Positions 1 through 5,598 of a stretch of DNA of 6,184 nt are shown piece by piece. The first letter of the stretch is position 1; every line of letters starts with the position of its first letter. The stretch comes from an uncultured Flammeovirgaceae bacterium (GTDB taxonomy: Bacteria > Bacteroidota > Bacteroidia > Cytophagales > Cyclobacteriaceae), in the NCBI GenBank assembly GCA_946480685.1, contig CAMLLI010000288.1, positions 1 through 6,184 of the forward strand, read 5' to 3'. The translations under genes were made by a program, and so were the position numbers. The notes below the pieces were generated by a model that had not been told where the DNA came from, did not search any database, and saw nothing but the letters and a program-made list of their open reading frames with translations.

Positions 1-552
1 TACTGGAGCCCATTGGTAGTAGATCGCATCACCTTTACGGTTGGCGATACTGAACGAAAAAATTATGCGATCAACTACGATGCTAATAATTACTATAGCA
101 AACGCAAAGGTATTACGGTGGGGTTGAATAGTTCCATGCAGAGTAAAACAGATATTTTTACTTCAAATTATTCCGGAGGTTTTGATGTGCTATGTAATTA
201 TAACAACTGGAACATCGATGGCGAGTGGATGTATATGGAACGTCACACCGAAGGACAGATATACAACATGAAAGCCGGTCATGTCCGTGCAGGATATAAC
301 ATTATTGTGAAAGACAGAATTTTTCTCGAGCCATGCTTTATGGTGTCTATGTTCGAAGGCGATCCGGGAGCTCAATTCTCCGGTGAAGACAGAATGTATG
401 ATGTTGGTATAAACTGGTATTTGAACAAGAAGAGCTGTAAGCTTAGTCTGCACTATATGAAGCAGGAAGGTAACGGAGATAACAACTATACCGATGAAGA
501 AACATTCAAGAAAGGTGACTTCGCAGGGTTAGCATTTGTTCTTCTCCTGTAA
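1..552 (+). CDS. Porin-like outer-membrane beta-barrel protein, C-terminal part (5' end outside window)
   Basis: The frame is open from base 1 to a TAA at 550-552, giving 183 residues of a gene that starts upstream of the window. The visible part is made of alternating polar and aromatic strands with short turns, such as GGFDVLCNYNNWNIDGEWMY, HVRAGYNIIVKDRIFLEPCF and YDVGINWYLNKKSCKLSLHY. This strand-turn-strand pattern, and the 'GINWYLNK...KLSLHYMKQEG' block near the end, are like the last strands of phosphate-selective porin (OprO/OprP-like) barrels. From that family I infer a diffusion channel in the outer membrane. The protein ends in ...FAGLAFVLLL, hydrophobic but without the usual terminal aromatic residue. 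There is no view of the N-terminus, signal peptide or substrate specificity. It could instead be another barrel family, so the porin assignment is moderate while the barrel fold is more secure. Confidence 0.6.
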   Translation, partial: YWSPLVVDRITFTVGDTERKNYAINYDANNYYSKRKGITVGLNSSMQSKTDIFTSNYSGGFDVLCNYNNWNIDGEWMYMERHTEGQIYNMKAGHVRAGYNIIVKDRIFLEPCFMVSMFEGDPGAQFSGEDRMYDVGINWYLNKKSCKLSLHYMKQEGNGDNNYTDEETFKKGDFAGLAFVLLL

Positions 553-573
553 TTCTTCGACAATGGAGTATAT

Positions 574-2355
574 CTAATTATACCTGACGTACGATGGCGG
601 GTTAACAAAACGCCCGCTATATTTCAATCGTACGTTGGTAGATACCTTGAAACTGAAGTGGTCGACACCATCTACAGCCGTAGGAAAATAGAATGCGCGT
701 AACTCGATCGTACCGAAAATAAGGTTCTCGTTTCGGATGCGTATACCTCCTGTTGTTCCCCAGTAAAAATCACCTAATATTTTTTCGGATTTATAGTCTT
801 TCAGAAAAGCATTTTCCAACGACATAAACGGTGCGAACCGGAAACCGGCAAATTTCAGATTTGTAAAAAGCGTTGATTCAAAACGGAGATAAAGTCGTTT
901 CGTACCATAAAGACTATCGGGCGAGAAGCCGGTAAGTTCATCATTCAATGTAAGCAACTCACGTGCTACTACCTGGTGTGCCTGCGCATAACCGCCCTGT
1001 ACCAGGTGGCGTAGTTTTACTCTTCTGTATTCATATAGCTTGCTATAGTGCGTGCCTCGCAGATAGTAAAAGGTATCTGATGTTTTGCTGCGGGTGAAAA
1101 ATGTACCAAAGCCCGCTTCTATACTTGAAAAGCTTCCGTTCTTGTTTACAAAACCTTTCAATACAGATGTGCCGGCATACATTCGTTTTTGTCCCATGGC
1201 TTTAGACCAGCCCGTGGTGAGTGTTACGGTTTTACCATAGGGCACGTCTTCCGTTCGCCCGAAGCCATATATATACCTTGTCTTATAGAAGTTCTGATTA
1301 TAGAACGTCATTTCACCCAGCACAAATTTTTCATCGTTGTATAGCGGGTTGAGCGCTTCTCCGGGTTGTATAGGTTGCTTCGAATAATGTTGGCGGTAAT
1401 AACGTATCGCTGCAAAATGACGATCGCGGTTGCGCGCCAGGTTGCCGATGCTGAAGTTATACCCTGCCCATACATCCTGAATGTTATAGCGATACTTGCG
1501 AAACGTGCTGTCTTCTACCTGGAAAACATTGCGCGACCAGTTACGGCTTACTTCCAGTCCTCCGGCAAGTCGCGAGTATGGCGATACCAGCGGCCGCTCT
1601 AATCGAATGAAGTATGCATATTCATTTTCTTCACCTAAACTTCGGGCATTGTCCAATTGCGTATAGCCACCCGATGCATTGATAAGCGTACCAGCCAAAC
1701 TCGACTTCCGGTAAAATATATCAAAGCCTACAGACGGTGCGCGACCGCTTTCAAAACCCAGATCAGTTTGCACGCGCTGTCCCATACCAAACAAGTTGGC
1801 ATCGTATAATCCCACACGGTAATCGGTAAGTCCTCCGGCAGATACGCGCGCACCAAGACTGAATACATCGCGCGTTACAATTTCAACATCAACAGAATCG
1901 GGCTCGCCTTTAATGCGGTGTACAATAATTTTGGAATCGAGTATAAAATCAAGGTCCCGGAGGTAACGTTCATTATCGGCTACGCGATACGGGTTAAGCG
2001 GACGATTCTCGCGGATAAAAAGATTATCGCGGATAACACTTTCGCGCGTGGTATAGTGCAACGCATCGGCAATCTTCGTGATCTGGTTGCGGAACCTGCG
2101 AGTCGAGTCGTACATCGTTCGTTCAAAACCGATGTGATTAATAATGATATGTCGGATGATTTTTCCTTCGTACGGCAGGAATGGCGCCTCACTCTTTACA
2201 GCGATGGCTGAGTCAGGACTCGATTTTCGTGAAATCGTTTTGATAACTTCCTTCGAAAGCTTGTTGTCCAGAATTTTTCTCCGGGTAGTATCCGTTTGCG
2301 CCCATAGCGTTGTATACGTAGTCAGGATCAAAACAAACAGCGCAAGCAGCCTCAT
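574..2355 (-). CDS. Omp85/BamA-TamA-like outer-membrane protein with POTRA region and beta-barrel
   Basis: The chosen ATG at 2355 gives 593 residues beginning MRLLALFVLILTTYTTLWAQ, a clear signal peptide with probable cleavage after AQ (residue 20). A TTG start 27 bases upstream would put nine extra residues ahead of it and is less likely. Residues about 64-165 (GKIIRHIIINHIGF ... SVDVEIVTRDVFSLG) have the beta-alpha-alpha-beta-beta look of a POTRA domain, possibly preceded by part of another. From about 166 to 580 the protein is a run of amphipathic strands forming a barrel. Near 470-493 comes the block that aligns by context with the conserved Omp85 loop-6 motif, but it reads LTGF (474-477) instead of (V/I)RGF, so the usual arginine is a threonine. 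Omp85 proteins insert or translocate polypeptides, or sometimes lipids, at the outer membrane. At 593 residues with about one POTRA it is shorter than BamA, so I do not call it BamA. Its client is unknown. Confidence 0.75.
   Translation of the reverse strand: MRLLALFVLILTTYTTLWAQTDTTRRKILDNKLSKEVIKTISRKSSPDSAIAVKSEAPFLPYEGKIIRHIIINHIGFERTMYDSTRRFRNQITKIADALHYTTRESVIRDNLFIRENRPLNPYRVADNERYLRDLDFILDSKIIVHRIKGEPDSVDVEIVTRDVFSLGARVSAGGLTDYRVGLYDANLFGMGQRVQTDLGFESGRAPSVGFDIFYRKSSLAGTLINASGGYTQLDNARSLGEENEYAYFIRLERPLVSPYSRLAGGLEVSRNWSRNVFQVEDSTFRKYRYNIQDVWAGYNFSIGNLARNRDRHFAAIRYYRQHYSKQPIQPGEALNPLYNDEKFVLGEMTFYNQNFYKTRYIYGFGRTEDVPYGKTVTLTTGWSKAMGQKRMYAGTSVLKGFVNKNGSFSSIEAGFGTFFTRSKTSDTFYYLRGTHYSKLYEYRRVKLRHLVQGGYAQAHQVVARELLTLNDELTGFSPDSLYGTKRLYLRFESTLFTNLKFAGFRFAPFMSLENAFLKDYKSEKILGDFYWGTTGGIRIRNENLIFGTIELRAFYFPTAVDGVDHFSFKVSTNVRLKYSGRFVNPPSYVRYN
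587..635. terminator. Nested inverted repeat between converging genes, possible bidirectional terminator
   Basis: Perfect 9-bp arms ACGTACGAT (587-595) and ATCGTACGT (627-635) enclose a second perfect 5-bp pair GCGGG (597-601) and CCCGC (613-617). The structure starts 35 bases after the stop of the plus-strand porin gene and lies inside the last codons of the minus-strand Omp85 gene. Position between two convergent 3' ends suggests transcription termination or 3'-end protection. No clean T run follows on either strand, so a classical intrinsic terminator is not proven. Confidence 0.35.
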
Positions 2356-2424
2356 GCCAGAGATTGAAAATAATAGATACAAAAAAAACTAACGGTGGAA
2401 GTAATATAGGTATTGAATCGACAC

Positions 2425-2475
2425 CATGAATTTTTATCATGTGGAACAATATAAAAAATCGTTCCAGTTTTTTTC
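2425..2475 (+). terminator. Two abutting inverted repeats, the second followed by a T run on the plus strand
   Basis: CATGA (2425-2429) pairs with TCATG (2437-2441). Directly adjoining it, TGGAAC (2442-2447) pairs with GTTCCA (2461-2466), and eight T bases follow at 2468-2475. Read on the plus strand the second unit resembles a weak intrinsic terminator: short 6-bp stem, 13-base AT-rich loop. Both flanking genes are on the minus strand, where no T run follows, so it would stop antisense rather than gene transcription. The arms could instead be an operator upstream of the Omp85-like gene. Confidence 0.25.
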
Positions 2476-2523
2476 TGATCTGTTTACAGGGGCCGTTTTA
2501 TTTTTTTAAGACTTGCGAAAGCG

Positions 2524-3357
2524 CTACTCAGGCCATACAAACGTACACATCACCGGTAAGTGATCTGAAGGGTAATATGTACCGTTGTGATCGGTAATAA
2601 CCTGGAAGTTTTTGGGCGTTAATTCAGCGGTATAAAAAATATAATCGATCACTTTACAGGGCGTGGAATTAACGGCAAACGTGCAGAACGTTCCCTGTGA
2701 TTCTGTGGCCGGGCGTGAATTGAATAATTTCAGTGCTTCACCGTTCAGCATCGTTATATAAGCCGCTTCGGTTGGTTCACTGTTAAAATCACCGGTAATG
2801 ATCACCGGAAATTGCTGATGTACCGCGGCAATCTTTTCCTTGATCAGGGCAGCACTTTTCTCGCGCGCTATAGCACCGATATGATCGAAATGCGTGTTAA
2901 CGATAATAAATTCTTTTTTGTCGTGCAGATCGCGCAAGGCGGCCCAGGTAGCAATGCGTGTGATGGCAGCATCCCAGCTTTTGCTCCCTGCTACGTCCGG
3001 TGTCTCCGAAAGCCAGAATGTATTCTGCTGCTGAACAGCGAAGCGGTCTTTCTTGAAAAGTATAGCGGAGTACTCTCCTTTAGTTTTGCCATCGTCACGG
3101 CCTACCCCAACGGAAGTATATTCCGAAAGATTTTTCAAAATGTCTTGTAACTGGTGATGCAGCGCTTCCTGTACACCGAGAATATCCGGATTGTATTTAC
3201 GGATGAGCGCGTATACTTTCTCGCTTCGCTTCGGCCATTGATTAACGCCATCCACTGTGTGATCGAGCCGGATGTTATACGTCATTACTTTTAGCGGTTG
3301 TGCCTGCATGGTAAGTGTCGTAGCCAGAATTATAGCGATGCAAAATATTCTCGTCAT
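2524..3357 (-). CDS. Secreted endonuclease/exonuclease/phosphatase (EEP) family hydrolase
   Basis: The 277-residue protein starts at an ATG with a signal peptide, MTRIFCIAIILATTLTMQAQ, so it is exported, probably to the periplasm. The EEP metal-dependent phosphoesterase motifs occur in order: TYNIR (26-30, Asn28), QEA (63-65, Glu64), GEYSAI (94-99), NTHFDH (154-159, His156 and Asp158), TGDFN (188-192, Asp190 and Asn192), IDYIF (237-241, Asp238) and SDHLPV (264-269, Asp265 and His266). All expected catalytic and metal-binding positions are present, and the length is normal for one EEP domain, so an active enzyme is likely. The family includes nucleases, sphingomyelinases and inositol-phosphate phosphatases; the substrate cannot be read from the sequence. 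Lack of other domains or a lipobox cysteine suggests a soluble secreted form. It lies upstream of the Omp85-like gene on the same strand, but the 168-bp gap makes a shared transcript uncertain. Confidence 0.88.
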   Translation of the reverse strand: MTRIFCIAIILATTLTMQAQPLKVMTYNIRLDHTVDGVNQWPKRSEKVYALIRKYNPDILGVQEALHHQLQDILKNLSEYTSVGVGRDDGKTKGEYSAILFKKDRFAVQQQNTFWLSETPDVAGSKSWDAAITRIATWAALRDLHDKKEFIIVNTHFDHIGAIAREKSAALIKEKIAAVHQQFPVIITGDFNSEPTEAAYITMLNGEALKLFNSRPATESQGTFCTFAVNSTPCKVIDYIFYTAELTPKNFQVITDHNGTYYPSDHLPVMCTFVWPE

Positions 3358-3611
3358 AAATAATGCGCTGGTTGTTACAGCAAGTTAACAGATACGGACC
3401 AATTTGGTTTTAATTTTTCCATAACCAGTTGATAACGGGCAAAAAGTTGCGTAGCTTGGTATACTTTAATTCGCTCCGGGTATTCGGTTACTATGTGTGC
3501 AAAAAAATAAAGGAGCATTTGAGTATCCACCTCACACTCGTTGAACAGTTAGTACTTAAAAAAATAAACCCTCTACCGCTATGAAACAATATCCAATACA
3601 TTACACCTTTC

Positions 3612-3705
3612 GGCTACAAACGTGACAGCATCTTGCTGACTTTGTAAGGCCACCCGTTGCTCCCGCTCACCCTCGCGCAGCCGCAAGGCTGATACATTTC
3701 TGTAT
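3612..3705. other. Structured segment: one long interrupted hairpin plus two small hairpins, candidate non-coding RNA or leader
   Basis: The first hairpin spans 3612-3651. GGC (3612-3614) pairs with GCC (3649-3651), TACAAA (3615-3620) with TTTGTA (3641-3646), GT (3622-3623) with AC (3639-3640), and CAGCA (3626-3630) with TGCTG (3634-3638) across a TCT loop. That is 16 pairs with three small bulges. After a C-rich spacer, CAGCC (3678-3682) pairs with GGCTG (3687-3691) around a GCAA tetraloop of the stable GNRA class. Immediately next, ATACA (3692-3696) pairs with TGTAT (3701-3705). No T run follows, so a simple terminator is unlikely. It could be a small RNA, a 5' leader element or a dispersed palindromic repeat. 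The pairing is seen; the role is inference. Confidence 0.35.
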
Positions 3706-3823
3706 TTATAGATTCTTCAGTCACCGTACTCAGTCCATTCGTTCTTCGTTCATTAATTGGTATATAATATATATCAATAAACCTATAGCTGGCGCATCTG
3801 CTATACGTTCACTGCTATCAGTA

Positions 3824-3860
3824 ACGATTAACGTATAACGACTAACGGACAACGACTAAC
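3824..3860 (+). repeat. Degenerate heptamer tandem repeat ACGNNNA
   Basis: Five consecutive 7-base units each begin ACG and end A: ACGATTA, ACGTATA, ACGACTA, ACGGACA, ACGACTA, followed by a partial AC. The second and third copies of the 14-base super-unit share AACGACTAAC. The array ends 32 bases before the start of the hydrolase gene, so it lies in the promoter or 5' untranslated region of the operon. It may be a simple-sequence repeat of variable copy number or a set of binding sites. Confidence 0.6.
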
Positions 3861-3892
3861 AAAATATACTATATCTCCGTCCACCCTAACCC

Positions 3893-4558
3893 ATGGATAC
3901 GCTCATCAAAACCGCTATAGCAGAACTCGGCCAGAAAGAAGTGCCGGGTGCTGATCATAATGCTGCCATTGTTCGCTACGCACACGAGTCGGGTTTCAAC
4001 TGGATCAACGATGATGAAACACCGTGGTGCAGCATCTTTGTAAACTGGTGTGCTAAAAAAGTAAATCTCAAAGGCACCGGCAAAGCCGATGCCCGCTCGT
4101 GGCTCTTCGCCGGGCAGCGCGTTGAAAGTCCGGAGCCCGGTGATGTTGTAGTATTCTGGCGTGAGAAACCTGAATCATGGAAAGGCCATGTAGGATTTTT
4201 CTTTGGTTTTTCGAAAGATGGTCTACGGGTATATTGTTTAGGAGGTAATCAAGGCAACCAGGTATCTATATCCGCCTTTCCGGTAAATACTATATTAGGC
4301 TTCAGAAGGCTGGCTCCATCAGCAACCCTCATTTTGCCGGATACTGTACTTCGTATAGGTGATACGGGTAACACTGTTAAAAATTTACAGGACGCTTTGA
4401 AGTTAGCGGGTTTCGATTGTGGTACATCGGATGGCGACTTCGGTAAAAAGACTGAAGATGCTGTTAAAGCGTTGCAAAGTACACGCTTTGGTTTGCGCGT
4501 AGATGGTATATTTGACGAAACCACGCGGGTATACCTGCTCGAAATATTAAATCAATAG
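3893..4558 (+). CDS. Cysteine/histidine peptidoglycan hydrolase (TIGR02594-like) with C-terminal peptidoglycan-binding domain
   Basis: The 221-residue protein has an N-terminal NlpC/P60- or CHAP-like amidase/endopeptidase domain (about 1-140). Visible motifs are TPWCSIFVNWC (43-53, probable nucleophile Cys46), PGDVVVFWR (82-90), KGHVGFFFG (97-105, probable catalytic His99) and GGNQGNQVSIS (117-127). This order fits the TIGR02594 group. Residues about 151-220 form a PG_binding_1 domain, with LRIGDTGNTVKNLQDAL (153-169) and the DGDFGKKTEDAVKALQ repeat (180-195). The predicted reaction is cleavage of peptide or amide bonds in peptidoglycan. The ATG is fixed by an in-frame TAA only three bases upstream (3887-3889). 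No signal peptide or membrane segment is present, so it should stay in the cytoplasm unless released or exported by another route, as phage endolysins are. No Shine-Dalgarno is visible. It is followed after three bases by the membrane-protein gene, in the same frame. The domain call is strong; the biological role is open. Confidence 0.85.
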   Translation: MDTLIKTAIAELGQKEVPGADHNAAIVRYAHESGFNWINDDETPWCSIFVNWCAKKVNLKGTGKADARSWLFAGQRVESPEPGDVVVFWREKPESWKGHVGFFFGFSKDGLRVYCLGGNQGNQVSISAFPVNTILGFRRLAPSATLILPDTVLRIGDTGNTVKNLQDALKLAGFDCGTSDGDFGKKTEDAVKALQSTRFGLRVDGIFDETTRVYLLEILNQ

Positions 4559-4561
4559 TGT

Positions 4562-5521
4562 ATGTCGCTCTTTGCTATTCTTGACCTCGTTATCGGACTG
4601 ATCTTTATTTACTTCCTGCTGAGCCTGGCATGCTCTGCCGTGCAGGAAATTATCTCCAGTATATTACGACTTCGTCCCAAAGTATTAAACCAATGGATTC
4701 GCGATACCTTCAGTAAAGGAAATATAGGCGAAGCTATATTAAAGCATAAACTCATTGATGGTCTCACGGCAAAGGGTCGTATGGCGGCCTATATACCGTC
4801 CGATAAATTTTCACGGGTGTTGCTGGATATAATTCACCACAAGCAATTTGGCGATAAACCCTATACCATCGATTCGCTACGCCAGGCTATTGCCGCTACG
4901 AATTTACTGGACGAGGATTTTAAGCGATCGCTGTTGCAATCTATAGCCGAAGCATCAGGCGAAATAACCAAAGTGCGACACGAGGTTCAGGCATGGTTCG
5001 ACCAGGCGATGGAGCGCGTATCCGGCACTTATAAAAAGAAAACGCAGACTATAATTCTCTGTATATCGCTTGTACTTACAGGTTTGCTAAATGCCGATAC
5101 TATAGAACTTGCCCGCTACCTCTATGAAAACCCGGCCGTGCGGGAAAGTATAGCCGATCGTGCAGAAGAAATAGCGCATGACTCAACATATCGTGAGGCT
5201 GTCAATAAAATCAAACAAGTACAACAGGATACGCTGCATCCCTGGCAAAACGCAGATGAAGCTATAGCCAGTATCAATAAAAATGTAGCCGATCTTAAAT
5301 CCATCAAAGCCGAACTGGATGCAACAAAATTACCCCTGGGTTGGGAAAATAAACCCGGCAACTGGGTAATAAAGATTCTCGGTATGTTGTTTACAGCACT
5401 TGCTGTTTCTCTGGGTGCACCGTTCTGGTTCGATATGCTTAATAAACTGGTGAACCTGCGCAGCGTTGGTAAAAAACCAGCGGCAACCAAGCCGGAGCCT
5501 GAACAACAATCATCGAAGTAA
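4562..5521 (+). CDS. Conserved membrane protein of unknown function, three predicted transmembrane helices
   Basis: The 319-residue protein has hydrophobic segments at about 3-24, 161-178 and 268-286. Positive residues after helix 1 (LRLRPK, 35-40), before helix 2 (YKKK, 157-160) and after helix 3 (RSVGKK, 300-305) predict N-terminus out, residues 37-160 in the cytoplasm, 179-267 in the periplasm and the C-terminus inside. Two blocks look like strongly conserved signatures: WFDQAMERVSGTYKKKTQ (145-162) running into helix 2 and NADTIELAR (177-185), and SLGAPFWFDMLNKLVNLR (283-300). I recognise these from memory as a widespread uncharacterised family, without an assigned function, and could not check it. 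The tail (306-319) is polar and probably disordered. The ATG is three bases after the stop of the hydrolase gene, which suggests translational coupling. It is larger than typical holins, so a holin role is only a possibility. Confidence 0.8.
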   Translation: MSLFAILDLVIGLIFIYFLLSLACSAVQEIISSILRLRPKVLNQWIRDTFSKGNIGEAILKHKLIDGLTAKGRMAAYIPSDKFSRVLLDIIHHKQFGDKPYTIDSLRQAIAATNLLDEDFKRSLLQSIAEASGEITKVRHEVQAWFDQAMERVSGTYKKKTQTIILCISLVLTGLLNADTIELARYLYENPAVRESIADRAEEIAHDSTYREAVNKIKQVQQDTLHPWQNADEAIASINKNVADLKSIKAELDATKLPLGWENKPGNWVIKILGMLFTALAVSLGAPFWFDMLNKLVNLRSVGKKPAATKPEPEQQSSK

Positions 5522-5565
5522 TCCGTAACAACCGCTCCTGTATATATAGTATATTTCTGCTACCC

Positions 5566-5596
5566 TTTAATGTTTCTGTACCTAACCGTATTTTTG
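5566..5596 (+). promoter_or_regulatory. Possible Bacteroidota-type promoter before the metal-hydrolase gene
   Basis: TATTTTTG (5589-5596) matches the Bacteroidota -7 consensus TAnnTTTG exactly, and TTTA (5566-5569) matches three of four bases of the -33 TTTG with a 19-base spacer. The -7 box ends two bases before the ATG, so transcription would start at or just inside the codon. That implies a leaderless message or a chance match. The gene may instead be read from the upstream operon promoter. Confidence 0.3.
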
Positions 5597-5598
5597 TT

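Larger units (their letters stand above)
3358..3892. other. Divergent 535-bp intergenic region
   Basis: This gap separates the minus-strand EEP gene from the plus-strand hydrolase operon and must carry promoters for both. I found no convincing TTTG / TAnnTTTG pair in either direction. It contains a structured segment (3612-3705), an AT-rich stretch at about 3760-3783, a heptamer repeat (3824-3860), a small inverted repeat TGTTA/TAACA (3373-3377 and 3386-3390) and several short A runs. No gene of supportable length is present; the only ATG-initiated frame noticed, at 3581, spans 14 codons. Confidence 0.7.

Noticed and set aside
1918..2211. 97-codon open frame on the plus strand, with other short frames in the same area
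   Set aside because: Antisense to the POTRA-encoding part of the Omp85-like gene, with no domain-like features.
2356..2382. Upstream TTG start for the Omp85-like gene
   Set aside because: It would add nine residues in front of a well-formed signal peptide; the ATG at 2355 gives a normal signal peptide start.
2812..3150. 112-codon open frame on the plus strand
   Set aside because: Antisense to the EEP gene, whose catalytic motifs are all intact in the minus-strand frame.
3581..3625. 14-codon frame beginning ATG AAA CAA in the intergenic region
   Set aside because: Too short and featureless to support; its end overlaps the long hairpin, and no attenuator-like arrangement or codon run is visible.
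4924..4931. GCGATCGC palindrome (HIP1-like)
   Set aside because: Only a single occurrence noticed, within coding sequence, so there is no sign of the enrichment seen in cyanobacteria.
5122..5490. 122-codon open frame on the minus strand
   Set aside because: It lies wholly inside the membrane-protein gene, antisense to it, with no recognisable domain; the plus-strand frame has clear helices and signature blocks.
3893..5521. Phage endolysin-holin lysis cassette
   Set aside because: The hydrolase would fit, but the 319-residue partner is much larger than typical holins, and no phage structural, replication or integrase gene is in the window. Kept only as a possibility.
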